DNA of 64,000 nt from an uncultured Clostridia bacterium (GCA_944392945.1 CALXYJ010000001.1:1-64000); one strand, 5' to 3'; counted from the first letter of the stretch, positions 26,999-35,820 are shown. The notes: generated from the sequence alone by a model not told the origin. Translations and numbers: made by a program.

Positions 26999-28201
26999 AT
27001 GAAGAAAAACAAAAGAAAAATAATTTTAGTTATAAGTATTTTATTAATAATTACAATATTTGTATTAGGTTTAATCTATTTTAAGACCAATAAGATAAAC
27101 ATAAAAATACAAGGAACACAAAAAGCATATAATGCAGAATTACAAGAAAATGAACATATGCATTTAGAAGAAGACGCGAGTGGAGACAAAGTGCCAGTGC
27201 CAAATGGATATGTAGGAAGTAAGGTGGCAGGAGAAAATGAAATAGATACGGGATATGTAATTTATGAGGGAGAAGAAGAGGTAACAGACGAAAATGTAGA
27301 AGAAGCACAAAAAACCAGAAATCAATATGTGTGGGTACCAGTGCCAGATGCAAGTAAAATGTATGGAACAGATGCTAATGGTAAGAAATGGGGAAAATTA
27401 TATGATTTTACAACAGAAACAGGAGATAATATAGATCAAATAACAGGAGCAAAGCCATTAAATTGGAGTGAAGATAATGAAATTATAGAAATATCAAGTA
27501 AAACAGGGTATAGAGAATCGGATATAATAAGTTCAGACATAAATTCAAGTTTAAAAACTTTAAGTATAAAAGCAGAAACAAGTCACGAATTTTTGATTGA
27601 ATTAGAAGAAGAATTCAATGATATGATAGAAAGTGTAGAGAAATATGGAGGATTTTATATAGGTAGATATGAAACTGGAGATCTAAGTAAGGAAGAGTTT
27701 GTAGTGAAAAAGGGAAATACAGATGTAACTAATCAAACATGGTATACAATGTATGAAAAATGTAAAAAATTATACAATAAAAATGCAAATATAAAAACTG
27801 GAATGATATGGGGGAATCAATGGGATAGAACATTAATGTGGTTAGTAGAGAGTGGAAATAAAAAGAGAGAAGAAATATGTAAGGATTCAAGTAATTGGGG
27901 AAACTATAGAAATTCAATATTTGAATATTTAAACTCAAATAATGATTTAATAATAAAAAATGTTGGAGAAGGTATAAGAATACCAACGGGAAGTACAGAA
28001 TATACAAAATCAAATAATATCTATGATTTAGCTGGGAATGTTAGAGAGTGGACCCTAGAAGAATTTAGTATGAATAATAGAGTATCTAAAGGTGGTTTTT
28101 GTATATTTGACGGAAATAATCATCATTCAATTACATCTAATCATGATAATCCAAAGAGTAAAGATGTCTATATACGGTTGCCGTGCAATGCTTTACATTA
28201 A
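26999..28201 (+). CDS. Membrane-anchored FGE-sulfatase/C-type-lectin-fold protein, DGR-target-like
   Basis: 400 aa. A membrane helix at residues about 8-28 anchors an extracytoplasmic domain. The segment VPVPNGYVGSKVAGENEIDTGYVI..YVWVPVPD, the GGFYIGRYETG core and NIYDLAGNVREWTLE (about 341-355) are typical of formylglycine-generating-enzyme-like (SUMF1) folds. In clostridia many such proteins are not enzymes but display domains. The last 40 residues (361-400, RVSKGGFC... to NALH) line up with the variable C-terminal repeat of DGR targets, which usually reads RVxRGGxYxx...FRxAL. No reverse transcriptase or template repeat is in this window. AGGAGG precedes the ATG. A terminator-ended leader precedes the gene and a terminator follows it. 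Confidence 0.75.
   Translation: MKKNKRKIILVISILLIITIFVLGLIYFKTNKINIKIQGTQKAYNAELQENEHMHLEEDASGDKVPVPNGYVGSKVAGENEIDTGYVIYEGEEEVTDENVEEAQKTRNQYVWVPVPDASKMYGTDANGKKWGKLYDFTTETGDNIDQITGAKPLNWSEDNEIIEISSKTGYRESDIISSDINSSLKTLSIKAETSHEFLIELEEEFNDMIESVEKYGGFYIGRYETGDLSKEEFVVKKGNTDVTNQTWYTMYEKCKKLYNKNANIKTGMIWGNQWDRTLMWLVESGNKKREEICKDSSNWGNYRNSIFEYLNSNNDLIIKNVGEGIRIPTGSTEYTKSNNIYDLAGNVREWTLEEFSMNNRVSKGGFCIFDGNNHHSITSNHDNPKSKDVYIRLPCNALH
28079..28198 (+). other. Candidate DGR variable repeat (VR)
   Basis: Codons for residues 361-400 follow the layout of DGR variable repeats in C-type-lectin-fold targets: an RVSKGG lead, a stretch rich in Asn/His/Ser/Asp codons, and an R..P..AL end at the gene's 3' terminus. 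Whether it is diversified can only be judged against a template repeat, which is not visible here. Confidence 0.4.
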
Positions 28202-28295
28202 ATAGCAATATAAATATTCATAAAAACAAATCACAAATAAATAAAACAAATAAATCATAAAAAAATTCAAACAAGTTTAAGATTACAATAAAAAC

Positions 28296-28363
28296 AAAAA
28301 TATCCAAACAAAGTGCAAAAGCTTAATCAAAACATACAAAGCACTTTAAAATGGATATTTTTT
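28296..28363 (+). terminator. Terminator of the FGE-like gene
   Basis: AAATATCCA...TGGATATTT outer stem (28298-28306, 28352-28360) with an inner AAGTGC/GCACTT helix (28311-28316, 28341-28346), followed by six T. Confidence 0.75.
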
Positions 28364-28384
28364 CTTTTTCTTTATGACTTAGAA

Positions 28385-28413
28385 TTGACTTGAATATGTA
28401 AATAGTATAAAAT
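28385..28413 (+). promoter_or_regulatory. Promoter of the der-plsY-gpsA-dtd cluster
   Basis: TTGACT (28385-28390), 17-bp spacer, TAAAAT (28408-28413; an overlapping TATAAA starts at 28406). Confidence 0.6.
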
Positions 28414-28432
28414 GGGGCAGAGGTGAAAAACA

Positions 28433-29767
28433 ATGGCAAAGCCAATAGTCGCGATAATAGGAAAACCAAATGTTGGAAAATCGACATTTTTTAATTATAT
28501 AGTAGGTAAGAGGATTTCGATAGTAGAAGATACTCCTGGAGTAACAAGAGATAGAGTTTATGGGGATGCAAATTGGCGAGGAAAAGAATTTACACTAATA
28601 GATACTGGTGGAATAGAGCCAGAATCAAATGATGAAATTCTAGTTCAAATGAGGATGCAAGCTAATATTGCTATAGATATAGCAGATGTAATAATCTTTA
28701 TGACAGACATAAAACAAGGAGTTACAGCAGCAGATAAAGATATAGCGATAATGCTAAAAAAAGCTAAAAAGCCAGTGATTTTAGTATGTAATAAATCAGA
28801 CTCATTTGGAAAAGTAGAAGATGAAATTTATGAATTCTATAATTTAGGTTTAGGAGATCCATATGCAATTTCTGCTACTAATGCTAAAGGACTGGGAGAT
28901 GTACTAGATGCAGTATATGAAAACTTTCCAGAACAAGAGGAAAAAGAAGACATAGGAACAGAAATTAAGGTAGCGGTAATAGGAAAACCAAATGTTGGAA
29001 AATCTTCACTAATAAATAAAATTTTAGGAGAAAATAGAGTAATTGTAAGCAATATAGCAGGAACAACAAGAGATGCTATAGATTCATATTTTGAAAATGA
29101 ATATGGAAAATATGTATTTATAGATACAGCTGGAATTAGAAGAAAATCTAAAGTTAATGAAAATATAGAAAGATATAGTGTAATGAGATCAAAATTAGCT
29201 ATAGAGAGAGCTGATGTATGCTTAATATTAATAGATGCAACAGAAGGAGTTACAGACCAAGATGCTAAAATTGCGGGTGAAGCACACGAAGCAGGTAAGG
29301 GAATAATTATAGTTGTAAATAAATGGGATGCACTAGAAAAGGAAAATGGAACTTTAGAAAAATATAGAAAAGAAATATATGAAAAATTATCATATTTATC
29401 ATATGCTCCAATCTTATTTATTTCAGCAAAAACAGGACAAAGAGTTAATAAATTATTCGAGATGATAAATATTGTTGCAAATCAAAATGCTATAAGAATT
29501 CCAACAGCAACATTGAATCAAATAATTAATGAAGCAGTTGCAGTAAGACAACCACCAACAGATAGAGGACGTAGGTTGAAAATATTATATGTAACACAAG
29601 CTTCAACTAAACCGCCAACTTTTGTAATATTTGTAAATGTAAAAAATCTATTTCATTTTTCATATCAAAGATATTTAATGAATCAAATAAGAAATGAATT
29701 TGGATTAACAGGAACACCAATAAGGTTAATTGTAAGAGAAAAAGGTAAAACTATAGAAACTAAATAG
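28433..29767 (+). CDS. der: Ribosome biogenesis GTPase Der (EngA)
   Basis: Essential double-GTPase needed for 50S subunit assembly. 444 aa. First G domain: GKPNVGKST near the N-terminus, DTPGVTRD, DTGGIEP and NKSD. Second G domain: GKPNVGKSS around residue 184, GTTRDAID, DTAGIRRKSK and NKWD. The C-terminal KH-like domain follows (IRIPTATLNQIINEA...). It is followed 12 bp later by plsY, the classic Firmicutes der-plsY-gpsA order. Confidence 0.97.
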   Translation: MAKPIVAIIGKPNVGKSTFFNYIVGKRISIVEDTPGVTRDRVYGDANWRGKEFTLIDTGGIEPESNDEILVQMRMQANIAIDIADVIIFMTDIKQGVTAADKDIAIMLKKAKKPVILVCNKSDSFGKVEDEIYEFYNLGLGDPYAISATNAKGLGDVLDAVYENFPEQEEKEDIGTEIKVAVIGKPNVGKSSLINKILGENRVIVSNIAGTTRDAIDSYFENEYGKYVFIDTAGIRRKSKVNENIERYSVMRSKLAIERADVCLILIDATEGVTDQDAKIAGEAHEAGKGIIIVVNKWDALEKENGTLEKYRKEIYEKLSYLSYAPILFISAKTGQRVNKLFEMINIVANQNAIRIPTATLNQIINEAVAVRQPPTDRGRRLKILYVTQASTKPPTFVIFVNVKNLFHFSYQRYLMNQIRNEFGLTGTPIRLIVREKGKTIETK

Positions 29768-29779
29768 GGGGGAATATAT

Positions 29780-30415
29780 ATGGAATATATTATAATTGCA
29801 ATTATTGCGTATTTAATAGGAAGTATAAATTTTTCAATTTTAATTAGTAAGAAAAAAGCTGGATATGATATAAGACAAAAAGGTAGTGGAAATGCAGGTA
29901 CTACCAATATGTTAAGAAATTTAGGTAAAAAATATGCAGCAATTACTTTAATATGTGATGTGCTAAAAGGTCTTGTAGCTATTGTAATAGCAATAATTGT
30001 AGGAAATATTTTAAAAGATACAAATAGGGCTTTATTAGTACAAATAGCTGGAGTTGCAGTAGTTCTAGGACATACTTTTCCAATATTCTTTGGTTTTAAA
30101 GGAGGAAAAGGTGTTGCAACATCTTTAGGAATATTATTAATGACTAATTGGCAAATTGGATTAATATGTTTAGTATTTGCGTTAGTATTAATGGCTTTAA
30201 CTAGAGTTGTTTCTATGGGATCAATAGCAGCAGCAATCTTGTACCCAGTATTAACTCTATTCATAGGTGGACAATATTATATTGTTCCAAGTTCTGGAAT
30301 AGGAAATGGATATTTTATATATAGTGTTATATTAGCTGTAATAGTAATTTTTAATCATAGAACAAATATAAAAAGAATATTAAATGGTTCAGAAAATAAA
30401 ATAAGTTTTAAATAA
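29780..30415 (+). CDS. plsY: Glycerol-3-phosphate acyltransferase PlsY
   Basis: Membrane acyltransferase transferring the acyl group from acyl-phosphate to glycerol 3-phosphate, the first step of phosphatidate synthesis in Gram-positives. 211 aa with five hydrophobic segments. The conserved cytoplasmic loops are present: KGSGNAGTTNMLR (about residues 34-47), GFKGGKGVATSLG (about 108-120) and the late NHRTNIKR motif. It is followed by gpsA, which makes its glycerol-3-phosphate substrate. Confidence 0.95.
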   Translation: MEYIIIAIIAYLIGSINFSILISKKKAGYDIRQKGSGNAGTTNMLRNLGKKYAAITLICDVLKGLVAIVIAIIVGNILKDTNRALLVQIAGVAVVLGHTFPIFFGFKGGKGVATSLGILLMTNWQIGLICLVFALVLMALTRVVSMGSIAAAILYPVLTLFIGGQYYIVPSSGIGNGYFIYSVILAVIVIFNHRTNIKRILNGSENKISFK

Positions 30416-30462
30416 AAAGTTTATAATAAATAATATAAACATTTAAATGAGGAGTGAAACAA

Positions 30463-31446
30463 ATGAAAACAATTGCAATTATAGGAAGTGGAAGCTGGGG
30501 AGTAGCTTTAGCTATACATCTAGCTAAACTAGGACATAAAATAAAAATATGGTCTTTTGCAAAAGAAGAGGCAGATTTAATAAATAATGAAAGAAAATGT
30601 AAATTTTTACCTAATGTAACAATACCAGAAGGTGTTGAATGTTTTATGGATTATAAAGAAGTAGTAGATGGTTCTGATATAATTTTACATGTTACTCCTT
30701 CAAAATTTACTCGTAATACAGTTAAAGAATATAAAAAATATGTAACTAATCAACCAATAATAATTTGCTCAAAAGGATTTGAAAAAGAAAGTTTATTGCC
30801 TCTTGATGAAGTAATAAGAGAAGAAATGCCAAATGCAAGAATAGGGGTTTTATCTGGCCCAAGCCATGCAGAAGAAGTCTCAATTGGAATTCCTACTCTT
30901 ATGGTTATAGCATCAAAAGATGATGATATATTATTTGGTATACAAAATACATTTATGAGTCCAGAATTTAGAATTTATACATCATATGATGTAAGAGGTG
31001 TAGAAATTGGAGGAGCTTTTAAAAATATTATTGCTTTTTGTGCAGGTGTTGCAGCAGGTATGAAACTTGGCGACAATTCTTTTGCAGCACTAATAACAAG
31101 AGGTCTTGGAGAAATAACAAGATTAGGAACAGCATTAGGTGGAGAAAAAGATACTTTATATGGATTAAGTGGTTTAGGAGATCTAATAGTAACATGTTTA
31201 AGTGAACATAGTAGAAATAGAAAAGCGGGAAAATTAATTGGTGAAGGAAAAACTATAGAAGAAGCAAGAAAAGAAGTTGGAATGGTAATAGAGAGTATAG
31301 ATAATATAGAGGCTGCTTATGAACTTTCAAAAATGCATAATATAGAAATGCCAATAGTTAATGCTGTATATGATATTTTATATAATAATTTAAATCCAAG
31401 GGAAGCAGTAAATATGTTGATGACTAGGGATAAAAAATTTGAATAA
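30463..31446 (+). CDS. gpsA: Glycerol-3-phosphate dehydrogenase [NAD(P)+]
   Basis: Reduces dihydroxyacetone phosphate to sn-glycerol 3-phosphate for phospholipid synthesis. 327 aa from the ATG at 30463 (GAGGAG upstream); a GTG at 30454 overlaps that site. Rossmann motif GSGSWGVALA at the N-terminus, SKGFE, LSGPSHAEEV, the catalytic Lys in GGAFKNIIAFCAG, and NSFAALITRGLGE, all conserved. Located 47 bp after plsY. Confidence 0.96.
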   Translation: MKTIAIIGSGSWGVALAIHLAKLGHKIKIWSFAKEEADLINNERKCKFLPNVTIPEGVECFMDYKEVVDGSDIILHVTPSKFTRNTVKEYKKYVTNQPIIICSKGFEKESLLPLDEVIREEMPNARIGVLSGPSHAEEVSIGIPTLMVIASKDDDILFGIQNTFMSPEFRIYTSYDVRGVEIGGAFKNIIAFCAGVAAGMKLGDNSFAALITRGLGEITRLGTALGGEKDTLYGLSGLGDLIVTCLSEHSRNRKAGKLIGEGKTIEEARKEVGMVIESIDNIEAAYELSKMHNIEMPIVNAVYDILYNNLNPREAVNMLMTRDKKFE

Positions 31447-31466
31447 TATAGAAGGATGTGTAGAAT

Positions 31467-31907
31467 TTGAAATTAGTTATTCAGAAAGTAAAAAAAGCTC
31501 AGGTTGAAGTAAATAATCAAATTGTAGGAAAAATAGATAAAGGATATATGGTTTTATTAGGTGTAAAAAAAGGAGATAATAGAGACAATGCTGATTATTT
31601 AGCCAGAAAGCTATGTAACTTAAGAATTTTTGAAGATGAAAATGAAAAAATGAATTTATCAATTAAAGATGTACAAGGAAGTTTATTAGTTATTTCACAA
31701 TTTACATTGTATGGAAATACGAAAGATGGTAATAGACCAAGCTTTATAGAAGCCGAAGAACCGGAAAAAGCAAATGAGTTATATGAATATTTTATGGAAA
31801 AATGTAAAGAAAATGGTATAGAAAAAATAGAAAAAGGAATATTTGGAGCACATATGGAGGTATCATTAATAAATGATGGACCAAATACAATTATTATGGA
31901 AAAATAA
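31467..31907 (+). CDS. dtd: D-aminoacyl-tRNA deacylase
   Basis: Removes D-amino acids (and mischarged glycine) from tRNA. 146 aa starting at TTG 31467, preceded by GAAGGATG. Conserved DTD motifs: LLVISQFTLYG (Ser/Gln catalytic region) and the C-terminal NDGPNTI cross-subunit Gly-cisPro-type motif, here GPNT. Last gene of the der cluster. It converges with the small gene at 31908-32189, with no gap between the two stop codons. Confidence 0.95.
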   Translation: MKLVIQKVKKAQVEVNNQIVGKIDKGYMVLLGVKKGDNRDNADYLARKLCNLRIFEDENEKMNLSIKDVQGSLLVISQFTLYGNTKDGNRPSFIEAEEPEKANELYEYFMEKCKENGIEKIEKGIFGAHMEVSLINDGPNTIIMEK

Positions 31908-32189
31908 TTAATAAGGAAAACGTTCAAACATATATCTTATAATTAGATCGGCATTGTAGTCAGAAATATTAATTAATATTCCTGGGTCTAAAGAAATCCA
32001 CATACCAATACTATATTTATCGTTATTGTCAATAAAACTACCAATAATATCAACAATCTCTATGGGATTGTTGTATTTTTTTGTCCAATATAAATCATCA
32101 TTTAAATTTATAGGCTCTTCAAAAAATTTTTCTAAAAATTTTTTTATTTCCCCAGATTTTGTACTATATAAATTTACACTTACTAACAT
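31908..32189 (-). CDS. Conserved hypothetical protein
   Basis: 93 aa, cytoplasmic by composition, with no signal peptide. ATG at 32189 with AAGGAG 6 bases upstream. I recall similar short proteins (KSGEIKKFLEKFF..., WISLDPGILINISDYNADLIIRYMFERFP) in clostridia but not a function. It is convergent with dtd, so their 3' ends may form overlapping transcripts. Confidence 0.7.
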   Translation of the reverse strand: MLVSVNLYSTKSGEIKKFLEKFFEEPINLNDDLYWTKKYNNPIEIVDIIGSFIDNNDKYSIGMWISLDPGILINISDYNADLIIRYMFERFPY

Positions 32190-32297
32190 AAATACTCCTT
32201 TAAAAAATATTATTTGTATAAAAAAATTATTTATACATGCAGTATATAAATGAAATATTTGGAAATAATATAAAAAAATTCAATTGGAGGAAATATA

Positions 32298-33131
32298 TTG
32301 AAAAAGATAATAAAGATCTTAAGTATAATTTTTTGTATAATTATTATGATTTTTTCTATTTCTGGATGTTCAAAACAAAAAACTGATGAGGAACAATTAA
32401 AAGACAAAAATATGTCAGAAATAGATTATTTAGATAACTATATTATGTTGATGTTAAATAGTATTAATGATATAGATTTAAAACAATATGATGCAAAATT
32501 AGAAAAAACAGAAAATCTAAATGAATTATCTGAAGAAAATGAAGAAACATCATCTCAAGATATAGGAAATAATGTAGTTCAATATTCAATGGTTCCTAAT
32601 ATGATATTAAATTCAAATGGAGAGATAAACTGGGCAAATTTAAAATTACAAATAGAAAATTTAAATAATATTTGGCCATCAATAATTGTAGATTTATATA
32701 AGGCAAATGTAGAAAATACAAAATTAACAGAATTTAGTGATCTTATAAATATTTGCTTGGGATATATAAAAAATGAAAATAGAGTAGAAACATTAAATAA
32801 TTTATATAAATTATATGAGTATATTCCAATTTATTTAGAAAAGATAGTTAATGATGAAAAACAATTAGCAGTATCAAGAACTAAAGTTGATGTTATACAT
32901 GCATATATAAATACAGATTTTGAAAATTGGGATGATATAAAAGCAAATTTAGATAGTGCTATAAAAAATTTTGAACCAGTTATAAATAATACAGAGGAAT
33001 CTGAAAAGGATTATAATATAAGTAAAGCATATGTTCTATTACAAGAATTTAGGAATGCGGTTGATACACACGATAAAGACTTACTTTTAATAAAATATAA
33101 AAATTTAATGGAAGAACTAATAATATTATAA
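32298..33131 (+). CDS. Putative lipoprotein of unknown function
   Basis: 277 aa starting at TTG 32298, with TTGGAGG upstream. Signal peptide II with lipobox ISGC near residue 26, so it should be lipid-anchored outside the membrane. The mature part is acidic and all-helical (repeated Leu/Asn/Glu patterns) with no recognised domain. It stands alone just upstream of rnpB. Confidence 0.75.
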   Translation: MKKIIKILSIIFCIIIMIFSISGCSKQKTDEEQLKDKNMSEIDYLDNYIMLMLNSINDIDLKQYDAKLEKTENLNELSEENEETSSQDIGNNVVQYSMVPNMILNSNGEINWANLKLQIENLNNIWPSIIVDLYKANVENTKLTEFSDLINICLGYIKNENRVETLNNLYKLYEYIPIYLEKIVNDEKQLAVSRTKVDVIHAYINTDFENWDDIKANLDSAIKNFEPVINNTEESEKDYNISKAYVLLQEFRNAVDTHDKDLLLIKYKNLMEELIIL

Positions 33132-33176
33132 AGGAAAAAATATCAATTAAGATTTTTTTAGGTTTAAATAGATAAC

Positions 33177-33204
33177 TTGACTTTTAGTCGAAAAATGTTA
33201 AAAT
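33177..33204 (+). promoter_or_regulatory. rnpB promoter
   Basis: TTGACT (33177-33182), 16-bp spacer, TAAAAT (33199-33204), placing the start at about the first base of the RNase P RNA. Confidence 0.7.
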
Positions 33205-33210
33205 AGATAA

Positions 33211-33550
33211 GAGTAAGTTAGACAGTCGCGTATAGCAAGGTCGAAAGACAGCGTACGAGGAAAGTCCGGGCTCCATAGAGCAATGATGCTGGATAACGTC
33301 CAGTGAGGGAAACCTTAAGGAAAGTGCAACAGAAAATAACCGCCCGTATGGGTAAGGGTGAAAAGGTGAGGTAAGAGCTTACCGCAAATATGGTGACATA
33401 TTTGGTCAATGTAAACCCCATCTGGAGCAACACCGAGCTTGAGGGTCAAGACTGCTCGTCGTCCTCTTATTGGTGGCTTGAGCCATATGGTAACATATGG
33501 AATAGATAAATGACTGTCCACGACAGAACCCGGCTTATAGATTTACTTAA
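33211..33550 (+). ncRNA. rnpB: RNase P RNA
   Basis: Catalytic RNA of RNase P, which matures tRNA 5' ends. Universal landmarks are present: GAGGAAAGTCCGGGCTCC near the 5' end (P4/CR-I), AACCGCCCG-type and GGTAAGGGTGAAAAGGTG segments in the middle, and the 3' ACGACAGAACCCGGCTTATAG block (CR-V/P4 partner). AGTAA near 33212 and TTACTT at 33543-33548 close P1. Ends are approximate. Whether it is bacterial type A or B was not resolved. Confidence 0.95.
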
Positions 33551-33563
33551 ATAAAAATGTGTA

Positions 33564-33596
33564 AAAAGAGTTTTAAGTTTCTTAAAACTCTTTTTT
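33564..33596 (+). terminator. rnpB terminator
   Basis: AAGAGTTTTAAG / CTTAAAACTCTT with a 3-nt loop and a T6 tail. Confidence 0.9.
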
Positions 33597-33640
33597 GATG
33601 TAAATATTTTTTAAAATAATCTTTATGGCTAAAAGTACAA

Positions 33641-33669
33641 TTGACATAAAATGTAAAATGCTATATAAT
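33641..33669 (+). promoter_or_regulatory. Consensus promoter of the RtcB-like gene
   Basis: TTGACA (33641-33646), 17-bp spacer, TATAAT (33664-33669): a perfect sigma-A promoter. It lies inside the extended frame that begins at 33625, so the true start must be downstream (33727). Confidence 0.85.
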
Positions 33670-33726
33670 GGCCCTAAAAGCAGCAGAGAACCATTAGTAA
33701 TAATTTATTTTATGGAGGGTAAAGAG

Positions 33727-34827
33727 ATGAAGGTATTAAATAAAAATCCGGATCGGACACAAAAATACCTTATTGAGGAGCTAAAAACTACAGAAGAGCT
33801 TCTTAGTAAGGTAGCTACAAAATTATCTGGAACCAAAAAGAAAGCAGAAATATATGCTATGCCAGATCTTAGCATTCCACCATATGCATATCGGTTATGC
33901 GGAGGATTCCCTACAGGTATATTTGCACATTGGGAAACAGATGTGCCATTTATCCCTGTAGATACCACAATGAATGTATGTGGGGTATCAATATATAGAT
34001 TAAACAATATAATTGATCCATTGGAATTTAAGAAAAGAGTTCTGGAGGCATTCGGAAACAGATCATATAACTGGAATTACACAAAAGGTAATCATTTAGT
34101 CTCTCTTATGTACAATGATGGAACCGATTGCTTACAAAGAGGAGAATATTTGGTACTTCATGCATCAGCTAATGAATATCAACAAAACAACATGCAAGAG
34201 GGTCTGTTTGTTATGACTGGTAACTGGTTTTATGATCAGATTGCCACTGAAACAATCGAAAATGGAAGATATCTTCGATACATTTCAGGGCAAAGTGCCG
34301 AAAGATTTTTTAGGATTTATAAAAAGCTGGAAAAATACAATATGGAAAGAAATGATTTCTTTGCAAGACTAGTTCTTGGCGATTATTATGATAAAAGAGT
34401 TGTTTCATCCATTCATTATGGTATGCCAACAATAAATTCGATTTCTATAGGTTGCCATTGGCATTGCAGGTTATATCCGTTGCTGACAGCGCCGGGTAAG
34501 GATATTTATTTGGTATATCCTGATTGGAAAAAGAGTTTTAAAATTGGTGGTAAAAAAGTTTGCCTTTCTCCACATGGTTTTGGAGTAAAGACAGATATTT
34601 TCCCCTTCAAAATAGACGGTGAAAAGGTGGTAATTGGAGAAAAAGTGTTTTATGCAAATGATTATGAGCACTATTCAATAACTATCGGAAAGGATACCAA
34701 AGTAAGGGGCGAAGATCAGGTAAATGAAACGGTAACGAATATCTTAAGTTCGTGCACAGGAGAAATTGTAGACAGACTGGAACAGATAGCAGCGTTTACG
34801 TCTAAAGGATTTGAAATTTATATCTGA
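33727..34827 (+). CDS. Divergent RtcB-like protein (possible RNA ligase relative), horizontally acquired
   Basis: 366 aa from the ATG at 33727 (GGAGGG upstream). I do not recognise a named family, but the order of motifs recalls the RtcB RNA ligase: MPD (45-47), a Cys in NVCGV (Cys85), GNHL (Asn122-His123), YLVLHASAN (His145), SIHYG (His230) and YEHYS (His315). In RtcB, Cys, Asn-His, His and His bind Mn/GTP and the last His is guanylylated. The Asp three residues before the Cys is not conserved, and the spacing between Cys and the first His is shorter than in RtcB. Base use is visibly richer in G+C than its neighbours, suggesting transfer. It stands alone with its own promoter and terminator, next to rnpB. 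An unrelated fold remains possible. Confidence 0.4.
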   Translation: MKVLNKNPDRTQKYLIEELKTTEELLSKVATKLSGTKKKAEIYAMPDLSIPPYAYRLCGGFPTGIFAHWETDVPFIPVDTTMNVCGVSIYRLNNIIDPLEFKKRVLEAFGNRSYNWNYTKGNHLVSLMYNDGTDCLQRGEYLVLHASANEYQQNNMQEGLFVMTGNWFYDQIATETIENGRYLRYISGQSAERFFRIYKKLEKYNMERNDFFARLVLGDYYDKRVVSSIHYGMPTINSISIGCHWHCRLYPLLTAPGKDIYLVYPDWKKSFKIGGKKVCLSPHGFGVKTDIFPFKIDGEKVVIGEKVFYANDYEHYSITIGKDTKVRGEDQVNETVTNILSSCTGEIVDRLEQIAAFTSKGFEIYI

Positions 34828-34838
34828 AAAGACAGAAG

Positions 34839-34875
34839 AAGCGGTATGAAACCAAGCGGTATGAAACCGCTTTTT
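34839..34875 (+). terminator. Terminator with a duplicated 5' arm
   Basis: The 15-mer AAGCGGTATGAAACC occurs twice in tandem (34839-34853, 34854-34868), followed by GCTTTTT. Either copy of AGCGGT can pair with ACCGCT at 34866-34871, giving two alternative stems with the same T tail. Confidence 0.7.
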
Positions 34876-34917
34876 CTGTTTTTATGTTGAACTAACATAT
34901 AAAGTCATGATTAATAA

Positions 34918-35820
34918 TTAAAATTGCATATCCTCTGGTAAAAGTGCAATAAATGGTAAAATTTCTTTTGTAATTGGATGAATAAATGTAATTTTATAAC
35001 AATGTAATGCTTGTCTATTAATTAAATTAGAAGAATGACCATAAAGACTATCACCTAAAATAGGATGATTAATATAACTAAAATGAACTCTAATTTGGTG
35101 AGTTCTACCTGTTTCTAATATAATATGAACTAATGAAAGGTCTAAGTGCTTTGAAAAATTGATATTATTTGATTCTGTCCAGGTTTTAATTACGTCATAA
35201 TGTGTAATAGCTGTGTCACCATTAGGATCTACACATCTTTCTATAATACTGCCTTTTTTTCTAGCAATTGGAAAATTCAATGTACCAGATGTATTTTCTA
35301 AAACTCCTTCAATTATTGCCAAATATTCCTTTTTAAAATCATGAGTTTTCATTTGTTTTATTAAACATTCTTGAATATATTCATTTTTAGCAAAAATAAC
35401 AATTCCAGAAGTATCTTTATCAAGTCTATTTACAATTCTAATTTTTTTCTTTAAATTTAATTTATCAAAATAAAACTTAACTCCATTGGATAAACTATTA
35501 TCGAAATGTAAAATAGAAGGATGAATTGCAATTCCAGAAGGTTTATTTAATATTAATAGATATTCATCTTCATAAATAATATTTAAATTCATTTCTGTGG
35601 CTACAATATTAGAATTATCTTCTTCAAAATCAATTAATACAGAAATAACATCACCTAGTACAACATTCTTTTTAGTATATGTAGGATTATTATTTAAAAA
35701 AATTTTATTATTTTTCTTAAGTTTTGTTATTAATCTATCTGATAATAAAAAATTATCTTTTAAAACATGAAGAACATTGTCATAATGATCATTTTTATCT
35801 ATTTGATATGATAAAAGCAT
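34918..35820 (-). CDS. RluD/RluA-family pseudouridine synthase
   Basis: Predicted RNA uridine isomerase. 300 aa from the ATG at 35820, which has GGTGAT upstream; an ATG at 35835 lacks a site. N-terminal S4-like domain (about residues 10-80: RLITKLKKNNKIFLNN), then the synthase domain with the catalytic Asp in RIVNRLDKDTSGIVIFAKN (HRLD-type motif, here NRLD), followed by KEYLAIIEG and the ETGRTHQIRVH motif. The paralogue (RluA, RluC or RluD role) and target site cannot be told. Monocistronic on the minus strand, divergent from rpsO. Confidence 0.9.
   Translation of the reverse strand: MLLSYQIDKNDHYDNVLHVLKDNFLLSDRLITKLKKNNKIFLNNNPTYTKKNVVLGDVISVLIDFEEDNSNIVATEMNLNIIYEDEYLLILNKPSGIAIHPSILHFDNSLSNGVKFYFDKLNLKKKIRIVNRLDKDTSGIVIFAKNEYIQECLIKQMKTHDFKKEYLAIIEGVLENTSGTLNFPIARKKGSIIERCVDPNGDTAITHYDVIKTWTESNNINFSKHLDLSLVHIILETGRTHQIRVHFSYINHPILGDSLYGHSSNLINRQALHCYKITFIHPITKEILPFIALLPEDMQF

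Noticed and set aside
28202..28295. A-rich stretch downstream of the FGE-like gene as a DGR template repeat
   Set aside because: It shares no alignable order of non-A bases with the candidate variable repeat and is simply low-complexity A+T.
33625..33726. Upstream start of the RtcB-like gene at 33625
   Set aside because: The perfect promoter at 33641-33669 lies inside this extension, so transcripts would not contain it; GGAGGG before 33727 marks the start.
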